The translations under genes and the position numbers were made by a program. Below the pieces are notes generated by a model. It made no database searches and was not told the origin of the DNA. It saw nothing but the letters and a program-made list of their open reading frames with translations. Positions 12,814-25,392 of a stretch of DNA of 64,000 nt are shown piece by piece (the stretch's first letter is position 1; each line of letters begins with the position of its first letter). Source of the DNA: Leucaena leucocephala (Eukaryota > Streptophyta > Magnoliopsida > Fabales > Fabaceae); the NCBI GenBank assembly GCA_037074615.1, contig CM073535.1, positions 558,001 to 622,000 of the forward strand, read 5' to 3'.

Positions 12814-14183
12814 ATCGGGCAGAATCGGAATAGATCTTCCGAAAACCTGTTCTGAATCTTCTGAGAGGAGCGCGAGAAATGATGGAAAGAGAATGAGTAA
12901 AAATTGGACAACAACGAGGGCTGATCCCAACACTGATGATACGGTTCGATAGATATGAGAGAAAGTTGACTTCAACTCCGTCGTCTTACCGTACGCTGTC
13001 AATCCAGTTTTGGCGTTTTTTTTCCGTTTGGATTTTGGTAGGTGGCGGTAAATTAATATATATTTTTTAACATGGAATCACTCTTTACATTATCTTCTTT
13101 ACCAATCGTCTTTCTTTTCATAAATTAATCTCTTTCAAAAAAAATTAAGCATGAGAAGAGTGTTAACTATTAAAATAAGAAGGAAAAAAACGTAGGCTAG
13201 GGATTGTATATTATCGAGTCAAACATTGTATAATGGATGAATGTGTTAGAGATTTTGTATGGTACTATATCTACTACTATATAATTAATAATTTTTTTAA
13301 TCACAAATTAAAAAAAGTTATTATTTAATCCTATGATATTATTTATATCTAATATATTTAACATAACTCAAGAAAAATTTTAAATTCTATCAACTCTATT
13401 TTAAAATTTATTTTTTTTTAATTTTATCTATATTTAATATATATTATATCTTAGAACAAATTGAACAATAATAAAATTGTATATTTATTTATAATTATTT
13501 TATATTCTTAATATAAGATATAATTATACTATAAATTAGATCTTATATTAAGAATCGAAGAGAGGATTATGAATAATAAGAATCTTGATTAATATATATT
13601 CCTAATCAATATAAGTTATTTTATATAATTAGAACTTATGGTTTTGACAAGATGCACGTTTTTAATTATCAATTTGCCAAGCCATTGTATGAGTATACTA
13701 AATGAATAGATGCATGCATCTAATCAAAGACTCAATTGTTTACTTTCTAAAATTGGATGGATAGAAATGGTATGTCGTATTTATGAAAAGTCAACGTTTT
13801 AGATTTTATATCTGTATGTATATGTAGATATTAACCTGAAGGAATTGGTGCAACATAGAGAGAATCACGCAAGGAGGTATGAATGTGAAAATCCAGGCAA
13901 TGATAATAATTTATGAATGTTGATTCTGTTAAGGAAAAAACAAACTATCAAAGGAAGGAAATTAATTGCAGATTTTACTGTGGGTGTAGTTACCAATTGA
14001 GGGTGGTCAAAGTCTTCATTACTAGAAGTTAAAATGGAAGGGAAAAAAAGTCATTTAGCATAATAAATTCTGGGTCATCACCAGCCTAGATAATATCAGT
14101 TCATGCACTTGCTCTGCCTCAGAAAATCATCACCTGCAATAACCTTAGCTTGTTTTTCACATCTAGCATTTGTGAACAAGAAA
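12814..14183. other. Intergenic DNA between HSFA5 and polygalacturonase
   Basis: Divergent promoter region for HSFA5 (minus) and the polygalacturonase (plus). The middle, 13.2-13.6 kb, is very AT-rich. No gene is recognised. Confidence 0.6.
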
Positions 14184-15883
14184 ATGCAGGGCCTATTTCT
14201 CTTTGCAATACTTTGCATGTTCTTTGCCGCTTCACGTTGCCTTTGTGCTAGAATGAGATCTACCTTCAATGTACTTGATTATGGTGCTATTGGGAATGGC
14301 CAAACCGATGATTCAAAAGTAACATATTTCTTCATCACCTTATTTAATGTGCTTTTCTGCTATAGCATAATATGATAATTATGAATGTTTTGGGAATCTG
14401 TGAAGGCTTTTCTCCAAGCATGGAAGGATATTTGTGAGGCAAAGCAGGGCAGTCCAACTCTGTTTATACCTAAAAACAAAACTTTCATGCTGAAACCTGT
14501 GACTTTCATGGGTGAGTGCAAGTCTTCATCCATTAACGTCAAGGTAAACAATCAACTTAAATGCATTTTCACCATTTCATTTTATGAGTTTTTTTACGTT
14601 GTCATGTTAGATTGAAGGAAGTTTAATGGCGCCAAGAGGACTGAGTGAATGGAAATGGGGAGGAGGCAAAAAAGGAAGATGGATACATTTCAGTGACATA
14701 AAAGGGCTTCTTTTGAATGGAAGAGGACTTATTGATGGGCAAGGTGCCCCATGGTGGGACTGTTTTCATCAATCCAAATGTAAGAGGCCTGATGTAAGTC
14801 TCTCTTCGGATCTGCATACATAAAGCTTACAGATTTGAATGATTCTGTGAAAATTAATGAATGTGATGAAATGGTTGCAGTCGGCTATGAGTTTTCACAA
14901 CTGTGAAAATCTACAACTTAAGGAGCTTACTCATATAAATAGCCCAGCAGTTCATATACACTTAGATAACTGCAACGGGACACACATCTCCAATTTGCAC
15001 GTTGTTGCGCCTCAGCATAGCCCAAACACTGATGGGATTGATATCTCCACAACTTCCAACATGATCATTCAGGATTCCAACATTGAAACTGGTCACTATT
15101 CACTAACTTGGAACCTCTTCTGAATTCTTATCCCTCCGTAAATATCAATGCATTAATCGTAATTTGCCTGTAGGTGATGACTGCATTGCCATTAATAAGG
15201 GTTCATCTCTCATTAACATTACTGGTGTTTATTGCGGACCTGGTCATGGCATCAGGTGATCGTCATTCATCAATTCCTCCTTCTGTTCTGTTCAATAAAG
15301 TTATAAATCTGTTCATGAGTTGGTGAAGAAACTAATGCATTTTTAAACCTATTTATAGCATTGGCAGCCTGGGACCGAAGGGATCTCATGCAACAGTGGA
15401 AGACATCCACGTCCAAAATTGTACGTTCACAAGAACTTCAAATGGAGCCAGAATCAAGACGTGGAAGGTACCTATCTATATGTATATTATACATATACAT
15501 GCTTATAATATCTCAGATATAATGGAAGACTGATATATCTTGAGCAGGGAGGATCTGGGTATGCAAGAAAGATCGCATTTGAGGATATCACGCTGGTGGA
15601 AGCTCAGAAACCAATAGTTATAAACCAATACTATGTGGGAGTGGATGAAGTGACAACAGTGGAAGTTAGTGGCATTACATATAGGAATTTCAGGGGAACT
15701 TCGGCAACTGAGAATGCAATTCAATTGGTGTGTGACAAAAACACAGGTTGCACCGACATAGTGTTGGATCAAATTAACATAACTAGTTCTGAACCTGGGA
15801 AGGCCACCTACGCTTCCTGCGAGAATGCTCATGGCACAAGTTCTTCATCCAATGTTCCTTATATAGATTGCCTTCAACACTGA
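14184..15883 (+). CDS. Polygalacturonase (glycoside hydrolase family 28)
   Basis: Secreted pectinase that cleaves alpha-1,4-galacturonosyl bonds in cell-wall homogalacturonan. Seven exons fit with matching phases: 14184..14318, 14406..14543, 14611..14793, 14881..15091, 15174..15255, 15359..15467 and 15548..15883. They give 397 residues. A signal peptide occupies about residues 1-22. All four GH28 signatures are present: NTD at 201-203, GDDC at 223-226, GHG at 246-248 and RIK at 281-283. These include the catalytic aspartates and histidine. Several conserved cysteines are kept, including those near the C-terminus. The sequence resembles plant exo-type or pollen-type polygalacturonases; endo versus exo action cannot be settled here. 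No break is visible. Neighbours are unrelated. Confidence 0.95.
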
Positions 15884-17420
15884 TATAGGATATCTCTTCA
15901 TTTTGATGTTAAATATAGCAGCTTTAGGCCTCTCATATGGGGTTTAAATACTCAACAATTGTTGATGTCAACTAATAATAGCATGGGCATGCTTCTTGAC
16001 TTCATACCTACACACTTATTTTTCTATGTTTTCCACTCAAATCAACACTTGCCTTGACCTACGTAAAATATGACATCATAATAATTGAATGAATTTAGTA
16101 AAATATAATCAAATCATAACCTTATACGAGGTTGGGTGATTTTATGCCCTATACCAAGTTGAAGTGACGTGTACAGAACGGTGGTATTCAAATAAGATGT
16201 AATGACAGGTGGATGAGTTTTGTTGAATGTAATTATTTTTTAGCGATTAATAAAAAATTCGATTGTTCGGCCAAAAATAAATTATCATTCCGTTCTCTCT
16301 TGATCCCTCCTCTCTCTTAATAAACAAAGGGTAAATAGCGTTCATTATTTTAAGGAAATAATTAGTTGAATATTCTGATGTAAGCTTCCACCGATCCATA
16401 TACAATGTTGACTATTATATACTAATCATTAAGCAATTGATTATAAAGTTCATTAGATACAAAATAACCAACAAAATGAGAATTAATCAACGTATCTATG
16501 CAATTGTGGCATTGAAGAATTTGCAGTATCATGCTGGAACAAGACAACTCTACAAAATTTCCCCATAGCGACATATGCTTTCAACGTCACCAGCAAGTCA
16601 AGCTTTCCACAGGATGAAGGCGAGGGATGTTCGCCAAGTTTACGTTGAAGTCACACTCCAGTCACCAATATTACGTGGCATATTTGCTGGATGAGGAACA
16701 AGTTTTGTTGAGACAAACATGTCTTACCGAGGACCGGTGTGGATGATATAACTCAGTCAGTCACCTTATGAGTTAAAAAGCTTCCAATCTGTTAAAGGAA
16801 TGAAGGGGCCAAGGGTCAAGGCTGCAGTTATAAGACTAGCAGAAAAGGCAGCAAGCACCCACTTAATGCTTCCTAGATATTTTTGCTCTAACTGGTAAAT
16901 CTATATTGATAACTTTTCAAATGCATGGTTAACTGACTCTCAAAAGTTGAAGGAAAATAGTTCCGTACAACAACAAGAAGCTTTATCCACTAGATGGGAT
17001 CAACTACCTGAATTGCACAATGTCATTATACTTTGTCATCAACTAAATTTTTGGATAAATTATTAACTAAAATATTCTATTCAATAAAAATATTTTCACA
17101 TGTAAACTAGATGATCAACTACTAAAGAATGTGAGTGAAAACCTAATTTCTAAAGGTCATATAGGTCAACAATCTACCCGCCTGAGCTATTCTAAATCAT
17201 TTGAACGTCTATCAGAATAAAATGTGCAATTAGATGTCCAGGAACTTACTATTAAAAGGAATCCCCAGTATTCTTGACTTCATGATTCTAACATTGGCAT
17301 GCTATGCTGTTCAACGTAGCAGGCACAGAAGACATGTAACGCCTCAACTATAAAGGCTTATCAGATAATCAGTTTGAAGGTTAGATTCAAACAGACTTCT
17401 AAAGCCAATCTTCAAATGCA
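15884..17420. other. Intergenic DNA between polygalacturonase and PPR
   Basis: The 3' flanks of two convergent genes. The only structure noted is a LINE/SINE-type tail at 16966-17045. No other coding sequence is recognised. Confidence 0.6.
16966..17045 (-). mobile_element. Degenerate LINE/SINE-type 3' tail
   Basis: An ACAACAACAA run followed by a diverged CTTTATCC-ACTAGATGGGAT block aligns by eye with the better-preserved copies at 42886 and 58126. This block is the reverse complement of the 3' end found on many plant non-LTR retroelements. Only the tail is present here. It is diverged, so the identification leans on the other two copies. Confidence 0.55.
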
Positions 17421-19280
17421 TTACTTTTCCCGTGTCAAAAATTCTTGGAAGGCACTGTCTACTTGATTAGTGGATATGTAGTTGATAAGCATTTCTGAGG
17501 TGGAAGCATCCACAACAAAACCTTTCTCTTTCATTATTTGAAGGTATTTCATTGTTTTTGTCATCTCTTTTTCCAAAAGTAGTCCTTGGACAAATACATT
17601 GTAAGTACAACTATTGGGCAAGCAGCCATTCTCTTCCATAGCTGCCAATAAGTTTTCAGCCTCTTCCAGTAGCCCTTCTTTACAAAAACCTTTAATCATT
17701 ACGGTATAAGCATAAACATCCAATTGCAATCCTCTGGCAGGCAAACTAGAAAAGAGCTCCCGTGCAGCATTGAGTTTTCCAGAACTGCACATTCCATCAA
17801 GCATAATACAGTAGATCACATAATCAAGATCTAAATTTCTTCTCTCCAATGAATCAAATAGTGACATTGCTTCAGAATTAAGCCCGCATTTCCATAGTCC
17901 ATCCAACATTACAGCACAGGTCTTGAGATCAGGAATTTGGCCATATTTGCTCATGTTAAAAAATAATTCTTTAGCAGCAAGTGGTCTCCCTGCTTGGCAA
18001 AACCCACCTATAAGAGTAGTCCAAGCGACAACATCTGGAATAAATCCTTTACTAATCATTTCATCCAAGAGATGCATGGCCTTATCAATATATCCTCCTT
18101 TACACCATCCATGAATCAATGAACTATAAGTTACAATGTCTGGTAAACAGCCCCTGTTAATCATCAAATTAAATACTTTGATGGCCTCACTCATTTGATT
18201 TCGCAAACGATACCCATCTATCAATGAATTATAAACAAAAACATCAGGCTCTTCCCCCATATGAATCATGAAACCCATTATGGCTTTAACACCCATAACC
18301 ATTCCCTCTTTGCAAAATGCATCCGCTAAAATACTAAAAGTTTGTGCATCTGGCACAATTCCCCTCTGCCTCATCTCATTAAATACTGCAATAGCATCTT
18401 TCAACCTACCGAAATTACAGAGCCCATGAATTAAGCAGGTGCAAGTGACATGATTAGGTCGAATACCTTTTCTAATCATTTCAGAACACAAATCTAAAGC
18501 CTCAAATACCAACCCATCCTTGCACAAACTATTGATAACCGTGCTGTAAACTACAACATTTGGTTTTCCAATTCTCTCTTCCATCATCTTTAGACACTCA
18601 ATAGCAGCATATGTGTCACCAATCTTGCACAATCCATTTATTATCACTCCAAAGGTTTGAATGTCAGGTTTATACCCAACCTTTTCCATATGTTCAAACA
18701 ATCTTATTGCGCGAACCACGTAGCCTTCTTCACAAAGTCCACTGATGAGAGTATTAAATGTCACTACAGTGGGCTCCAAACCAACTTTGAACATAGTCCC
18801 CAAAATCGAGAACCCATAATCTGTCTGCTTCAAATGGCAAAGACAATTTATCGCAATACTAAGAGTATAGACGTCAGCTTTTATGCCTAAAGAATACATG
18901 TCTTTAATAAACAAAATTGCTTTTGTATAATGCCTCATCCTCACAATCACCCCAATCAACAACGTAAAGTCGAAAACAGATGGCAAAGGCTTCATCCTAA
19001 CCATCATATGAAAAAAATCTACGGCGGTATCAACATTTTTCAACTGTCCGGACCTGCAATGACTTCTCATAAAACTTAAGAACTGAGGGTCGGTTTCTGT
19101 GGCATTAACTGTGGTACAATAAGTTGGAGAACAATAAGAGATGACTAAAGATGGAAAGTAAAAGGAACGACATGATAGAGAAATGGGAGTTCTGGATTGA
19201 ACCGTAAGACCCATCTCATGAAGAAGAAGAGGAAACCAAGGAAAGAAAGTTCTTCTTCTTCGTATAATGGGATTAGACAT
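17421..19280 (-). CDS. P-class pentatricopeptide repeat protein (Rf-like)
   Basis: PPR proteins bind organellar RNA sequence-specifically and control its processing, stability or translation. This intronless gene encodes 619 residues from a clear ATG at 19280. The basic, Ser/Arg-rich N-terminus (RRRR at 7-10) suggests mitochondrial or plastid import. From about residue 90 onward there are some 14 tandem 35-residue P-type motifs, recognisable by phrases such as VTFNTLISGLCEEG, VVYSTVINSLCKDG, VTYSSLIHGWCKGG and YAYTVMIKGFCKEG. There is no E, E+ or DYW extension, so RNA editing is not expected. Repeat spelling is closest to the Rf-like clade, whose members include fertility restorers; a restorer role is not shown by the sequence. 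No lesion is visible. Confidence 0.95.
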   Translation of the reverse strand: MSNPIIRRRRTFFPWFPLLLHEMGLTVQSRTPISLSCRSFYFPSLVISYCSPTYCTTVNATETDPQFLSFMRSHCRSGQLKNVDTAVDFFHMMVRMKPLPSVFDFTLLIGVIVRMRHYTKAILFIKDMYSLGIKADVYTLSIAINCLCHLKQTDYGFSILGTMFKVGLEPTVVTFNTLISGLCEEGYVVRAIRLFEHMEKVGYKPDIQTFGVIINGLCKIGDTYAAIECLKMMEERIGKPNVVVYSTVINSLCKDGLVFEALDLCSEMIRKGIRPNHVTCTCLIHGLCNFGRLKDAIAVFNEMRQRGIVPDAQTFSILADAFCKEGMVMGVKAIMGFMIHMGEEPDVFVYNSLIDGYRLRNQMSEAIKVFNLMINRGCLPDIVTYSSLIHGWCKGGYIDKAMHLLDEMISKGFIPDVVAWTTLIGGFCQAGRPLAAKELFFNMSKYGQIPDLKTCAVMLDGLWKCGLNSEAMSLFDSLERRNLDLDYVIYCIMLDGMCSSGKLNAARELFSSLPARGLQLDVYAYTVMIKGFCKEGLLEEAENLLAAMEENGCLPNSCTYNVFVQGLLLEKEMTKTMKYLQIMKEKGFVVDASTSEMLINYISTNQVDSAFQEFLTREK

Positions 19281-20300
19281 CAGCTCTGGGTCTTACCATA
19301 CGATAGGGTTAAAACTCACGACAAGAGAAGATAAGTAAAAGAGGGTGAGCTGGAGGATCCTCCGTTTCGCTTTCGAAGCATCGCAAGGATCGAAATTGAA
19401 AAGAAAATTGCTGAGCGATAATAGTCGAACTCAAACCGTACCTCCGACATGTCTCTGCACTTAGTCTAGGGATTTCTTCAGGATTGGCCGCTCATTCCTG
19501 ACACCCATCGGAATGAGGAGAATGAGGGATACATTTTGATCCTTGAACAGGAGAGGTGACTTGGTTCTGCAAGCGGGTGGCTCCGGAATTGAGCTCCAAA
19601 TTCTTCAAACCAAAGAGTCGAGAGTTAAGATGGAAAGCGGCTGGTGAAACTTGAAAATAGATACAACGATTCCTGAAACCGAAATCGCATCAAAAGGTGG
19701 GTTTAAGTTGGGTTTAGCTTGAAGACGCCGGCCCCAGTCACGTGTTTGATTTTGCATCACAACTTGGGGTTTGCTTGCATGAAAGCCGATTTATTTCCCT
19801 TCACAACATTGGTCTAATTGGATCGGGGCGATCATGAACTCAAGCCTGCCCCGATCTACTTCCCGGAGTTCTTAAACCCGTTGCCGGTCACTTGTCTCTA
19901 CTCCCTCGTACCCTACCCCACGGATAAAGTTAACAGTGTTGATTAGTCTAAATATAAAGTTAAATTTCCTTTTATTTTGTATATTAACTGTTTCTTTCTC
20001 GTATAATATTTTTATTTATTGAGGCATCTTTATTTTTGTGTATTAAATTCTAATTATTAAAGGGTATGGGTATTTTTAAAGGGATGTCACAATTTTTTTG
20101 TATAAATTACAAATAATCATCTTATAATTATTAATAATCTGATCGGCCTATAAAAATCATTTCTAACTCTAATATTTAACTACTAAAGTTTTATATACTT
20201 TGATTGGGACGTTTTTAAATATTTGTGTTTAGACTTTATTTCTTTAACATTTTACCTTTAATTATTGTAAATTGACACAATTTTTTACCGTCGTATTAAT
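19281..20300. other. Intergenic DNA
   Basis: Promoter side of the PPR gene, then AT-rich DNA. The junction with the exostosin fragment near 20.30 kb is abrupt. No gene is recognised. Confidence 0.6.
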
Positions 20301-20310
20301 TTAACGTTTC

Positions 20311-20766
20311 AAAAATCAGCAGAGCTTCAAATGTCTACAAGTTCGTGGATTGCGGCAATGGCGGAGAGAAATGTGACAACCCCATCAATGTCATAAGAGT
20401 GTTTGAATTTTTTAAATATTTGTTCTGTTTACAGCCGCCAGGCGATCCATACGCCAGAAGATCCATTTTTTATTCTATGTTAGCGGGTTGTGTTCCTGTC
20501 TTCTTCCATCCAGGCACAGCTTATTCGCAGTATTTATGGTTTCTTCCCAAGCGCAGGACCAAGTACTCTGCGTGTATTCCTGTGAGGGATGCGAGGGAAT
20601 GGAACGTGACGTGGAGAAGGTACTTCTGGGAATATCAGAGGAAGAAGTTAATGCAATGAGAGAAGAGGTGATAAAGCTGATTCCGAGGATAATTTATGGA
20701 GATCCAAGGTCTAAGCTGGAAAATTTTGAAGATGCATTTGACGTAGCAGTACAGTACAAGGCATGA
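20311..20766 (+). pseudogene. Exostosin-type GT47 glycosyltransferase, 5'-truncated fragment
   Basis: GT47 exostosin-like enzymes of the MUR3/XLT2 group are Golgi galactosyltransferases acting on xyloglucan. Only the last 150 or so residues are present. They include the hallmark stretch CLQPPGDPYARRS, then AGCVPVFFHPGTAYSQY, and the C-terminal EEEVNAMREEVIKLIPRIIY with the AFDVAV ending at 20766. The frame changes near 20610, where one base has been lost just before the EKVLLGI stretch. The N-terminal half, including any membrane anchor, is missing; upstream is AT-rich DNA. Arabidopsis has an exostosin gene right after HSFA5, so this is probably the decayed orthologue and not a transposed copy. 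That inference depends on remembered gene order. Confidence 0.85.
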
Positions 20767-22794
20767 TAGAAAGGAGAGAGCAAGTGAGGGAAGTGAATAG
20801 GAGTGGAGGAGATGCGAGTGTTGGATTTGCAGATGAGAATCATTGCAAGTATACATTCTCTTATAGGAAGTAATTTAAGATTTAAGATAGCGATTAATTG
20901 TTTTAGTATAGTAGTAATATTTATACGTGAAGCGTCTCAGGCGATACCAGTTCTGGAGTTTTGGGTAATTGAGAGTAAGATTTCGTTACTAATATTTTTT
21001 TGGAGTGAGGGCAGATAATAGAGGCATAAGGGAGTATGGAGGTAATGTGGAAGTATGGGAAGAAAGAGGCGTCAGTGGGTGCCGACAGTGAATAATGAAG
21101 ATGGGACGTGGGATATGGTATCCATGTCACCAAACAGCAGTTCTTCTGCCTCAATCTTCGCCTCTCTTTAAGCACCTGTCCCATTCATTCGTATGCTCGT
21201 GATATTTCTATATTGCATATTTCTCTGTCAATATTACATATATATATATATATATAAGAGACGAGTTTGGTGAAGAATCCGACCCTATGCAATATGAGAT
21301 TTATTGAAATTTTCTATGAAAAAATGTACCAATACATTATGTTTAGTTTTCATTAAGTATAAAACACAAAATTAGCAGACATGCACGCATATATACAAGA
21401 GAAAGTAGCAGTTTAAGAGTTAATGTGATGTCAGGCCGCAAATTCTTTCGCAGACAAAGGTCAAACAGCCAAATTTTCTTTGGAATAGGACAAACAGAGA
21501 GGACAACGATTACAATTACTCCATCTATTATTTTTAAAAGGGAAGATAAACTATTAGAAGATTGGAGCTTAATCTTCTCCAAATAAGGTTTGGTAATCAT
21601 CGGAACGAGGGAAGATCTCCTAGTTTGTGAGGTGGCTTCACTTAGTACGTATTTACCCAAGCAATCAACATACTAATTAGTGAACAATTCTCAAACTGGG
21701 AGAGAATGATTCCAAAACATTGATAAAATCAAAAGTTGCCCCTCAATTCTCGAACTTTCATGATTGGTAAAAGAATCAAGACCTCAACGATAATATTTAG
21801 AGAAGCCCCTGTCTGGAGGGTTAGAGGGAGGAGGGAGACAGCCACCAGATTTGCTATAAGCTTCAACCCTGGCACCGCCCCTCCATAATCCTTCTGCTTA
21901 TGCTTGACTCCGTCAGCATCTTATCTTCTTCATTGCATCCTACAATGGAACCATTGCACGTGTATGACTCCTCCATGATGCCACACTGCTGCTCAAATAC
22001 ATCGAGCTCATGAGCTAAATGTAGAAGAAACTCATCACAAGTTTAATGGTGGCTTTGGAGTCCATTAATTTCTCTCTGCTGCACCATGTGGCGAAGAACA
22101 ATATATAAGCTTCTATTAAGTATGTGTTAGTGGAGGAAGCACTAGTGTGATGTGTTGATGGACCGCCCTTAACCAAACTTCTTTGGACGAGGGAATATTT
22201 GGTAATTTTTCGTGTGCTTAGTTCTCGTATATATATCCTCTTGATCTGTTGATGGAATCAGCTTGTATCATTCTACTCATCTCGAACTTATGGTATTCCT
22301 TTTTTCGAAAAGGATGTTATAAAAGGGGACAAAAGTAGTACAAAGGAACTTGAACTCTCTTCTTAATTACTCATACCATGAGACAACCTTAAAGATGGGG
22401 GACATCACTTCTCTTCGCTTCATAAAAATTGGACAATTCAAGTTTAATATTTTACCAAATACACACACACACACACACTTTTTTACTTTTCCTTACAGTT
22501 TCGACTTATTCAGATAAAATTTAAACACTTTATATTCACTGATTTACTTTTCATAATATAAAAATTTTATAAAATATTGGTTTCCAACAGTTCACACGTA
22601 ATCAAATGGTCATGATAAGAATTAAGAAGTGGAGGGACTTTTCTTAAAGATCATTTATTGAGTTCACACATAAGACATATTCATTTTGTTGGTAGTAGTG
22701 CCAGTTACCGATGTAAACTATCATCCCATTGTTTTGGTCAAAACATATAATTATGACCCAAATCAATATGAAACCAAACGCACACTAACAAAAT
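20767..22794. other. Intergenic DNA with two microsatellites
   Basis: Contains a (TA)n run near 21237-21256 and a (CA)n run near 22462-22479. Other sequence is unremarkable. No coding region is recognised on either strand. Confidence 0.6.
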
Positions 22795-22797
22795 TTA

Positions 22798-24822
22798 TGG
22801 AGAAGCAGTGAAACTTGTTGTGGTCAAATCCAAATATCGGACCATCAGGCTCAGCTCCAAAGTCAATAAAGAGTTTGGGTTTATTTTGAGGCCTCCTTCC
22901 TCTGTATCAACATCCATCTGTAACATGTGTGACCCTTTCTCCACCAGCTCTGGATAAAACTGTTTGTCCCATCTACTATACAGTGAATTGGTGACATACA
23001 ACCTTTTCCCATCCAAACTCAGTTGAAGCATCTGAAGCCCCACTATCAACTCTTTCCCCTGAAAAACAATCAATCTTATTAACCTCAGATAATATACCTA
23101 AAATAATGCTAATGAAACTAAGTTTGAGCATGGAGTAGCTCTGACCAGGATCTCTGGAACATCAGTTTGCCAAGTTGTGCCATCTTCTGCTCCAGCTTCT
23201 ACTTGGCTTCCTTTCTTGATGACTCAGCCAACCCAAACTTGTCCTGTAAGTCGAGGATTCTTTATGTCGGTGATGTCATACTGTCTGATATCACCGTGAA
23301 GCCAGTTCGCCAAGTATAGAGATCGATCGTCAAGGGATAGCAAAATATCAGTTATAAGCCCGGGCAGTTCAGGAAGAACCCAGTTTTCGACTTCCAATGG
23401 TTTCACTGATATTACAACCTGCAAATTAAACCAGTTTAGTCTATTATAAATACGTTGATCCATCATCGTCATATCAACAAGGGAAATAGTCTGCACACAC
23501 ACACACACACATATATACCTCATCATCGTCGTACAATGTTACTCGACATGCGCAGGCAACGAGGCCCGTATTTTTATCAGGATCATGCAGGAATCGTATC
23601 TGCATTCATTCATGCCAAGCATAAGCAAGGTTCAAGTAGAACAAAAATAAGCTGAAAAAACCACTTGCCTCAGGGGAATAAGCCCTGCATCGCCAAGGTC
23701 CACAGTTTGTTTGAGTTCGCCGTCAGGCCAGCTGAAGACATTGAGATACCTCCCATATAAGCCCTCTGACTACACGTGCTGTGGGATAAAACCTTGGGTG
23801 AATGCAGAAGGAGCCCCCCATGATGTCCCAATCATTACATTGTGCCATGGTTGATACCAAAAGTCGTAATTAAATCGTGGACTGTGCCCAAGTTTCTCCC
23901 ACCTATTACATAAAGCCACGTGGTTTTAACATGAATAATCACAAACCATGCACGATTAGTAAGAAATGAAAGCAAGGGTACCTTCCTTTCATATTGAATT
24001 CGGAGTCGAGAAGAAGGTATCCACAGTTCCACACCCTTTCTCTTCCTTATCTACAAGACATGAAATCAGTACATCACCAGAAGCAAGGCAATGGCTACTG
24101 TGAGTATGCGTTAATCTTGTTTTCTCCACGATTTCTTCTGACTCAATAACTTTATGCATAGAAGGGGCCCTCGGATCTGTTTTCGTGTCAACCACATATA
24201 CGCGACCCGATCTAGAACATGCATATATATAAGAGAAGAGGAAGAAAGTTTTGCGTTATTAGCAGTTAAAGCAAGTGTTTTGTTTGTCTTACATGAGACA
24301 AGGAAGGATCAAATATCGTCGTTCGCCGGATAGATCATCATAGCAGGAGCTACAAGCACTCCAACCTGTATGGTGAAGTTCATCACCTAAATAAGGCATA
24401 GGTAGCCTGGGGATAACTTGTAAGTCGGAGAACTTGGATCGGCATCTACGGTGGCTAGATAGTCGGGCTTCTCTATTCTCGTTCCTGTATCACATTAATC
24501 ATTCAATTTCAATCATCAAAATCATCACCAAACTGCTTAGTTAGTTATATATATATGAGAAGGAGTGGGGGGTTATAGATATATATATATATACACACAC
24601 ACACACCAGAGTAAAGAGCAACGACGTAGATGAGAGAGTCTCTCTGGGACTAGACATGGCGGCGAGTGGGGAAGCATACCCTTGTCCTGTGTGGTGGCAG
24701 CACCCATGCTCATTACTTTTCTCCATAACAGCTTGCTCCGCCACGGCTTGCTCCGGAACAGCTTACTCCACCACAGCTTGCTCCACCAAGACTTGCTCCG
24801 GCACCTCCACGTTCGTAGCCAT
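22798..24822 (-). pseudogene. Selenium-binding protein 1-like, decayed tandem copy
   Basis: All seven exons of an SBP56-family gene can be traced in the same order as in the intact neighbour at 27.6-30.4 kb. Lesions: an in-frame TAA at codon 20 (24763-24765); a two-base insertion near 24630 after PRETL; a deletion near 24430; a shift near 24020; a TAG at 23770-23772; loss of about 30 bases in the fifth exon near 23530; a TGA at 23224-23226; and a shift near 22855 in the last exon. The conserved CSSCH motif reads CSSCY. A tandem repeat of a Glu-Gln-Ala-Val unit has expanded in exon 1. A TATATAAGG box survives upstream. It is clearly a pseudogene, although transcription cannot be excluded. Confidence 0.93.
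24735..24805 (-). repeat. In-frame tandem repeat in the first exon of the SBP pseudogene
   Basis: About five copies of a 12-18 base unit spelling variants of GAGCAAGCTGTG (Glu-Gln-Ala-Val). The intact copy has a single VPEHEEV stretch in the same place. One unit carries CAA changed to TAA, which creates the premature stop. The pattern fits replication slippage. Confidence 0.8.
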
Positions 24823-24933
24823 CCCTTACACTTACAAGATGAAGATGAAGATGAAGATGAAAATGATGATGAGGAGGAGGATGAAGAGAAGGAGCACGAA
24901 GTGTTCGGATTTTAGAATGCAGAACCAGACTGC

Positions 24934-24942
24934 CTTATATAC
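24934..24942 (-). promoter_or_regulatory. TATA box kept upstream of the SBP pseudogene
   Basis: TATATAAGG lies about 115 bases upstream of the pseudogene ATG. The same nonamer precedes the intact SBP1 gene, so the core promoter was duplicated with the gene and still looks usable. Confidence 0.6.
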
Positions 24943-25392
24943 AAGTGAGGTTTGTATCATCATGGGGTGTCTTATATGGAATATAGTTTTTTTTTCCGCC
25001 CACAGGTTTATGAGAATGCAGTCAGAATAATGTCACTACAGATTTAAGGATAGGATTGGTTAGGGGCAAGTTTTGGTTTGATGGCATTGAGAATGTGTGG
25101 GCCGGCCGGGGTGACGACATGACCGGAGCTCTGTTATAGTGACTGTAGCCTTCACATCACTCATGGCGCCTCTACTTGTTCCTTTGGTTTCTTCGCCTTT
25201 TATATATTCAAGGAAACTTACAATACCAAATGTTGAGATGCAAATATCACAACCTACGAAACCAATCCCGTTTGCCTTCAATTATATTTGTTTTCACTTT
25301 TAAAACTATTATTTTGGTAACTTTCAACATGAAATCAAATACGCGCCTACACAAAATGTTATCTGATTTCTCACTATAGAGTATATCGTGAG

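Noticed and set aside
12814..13002. In-frame 63-codon N-terminal extension of HSFA5 with a hydrophobic segment
   Set aside because: It contains no ATG (its first codon is TTG); the family start is the ATG at 12813.
24735..24805. CRISPR-like regular repeat
   Set aside because: The units are contiguous without spacers and lie in a plant coding exon; this is a tandem coding repeat.
24682..24915. Plus-strand Leu/His-rich and Asp/Glu-rich frames over the SBP repeat
   Set aside because: They are antisense readings of the SBP first-exon repeat and of the GAT-rich leader.
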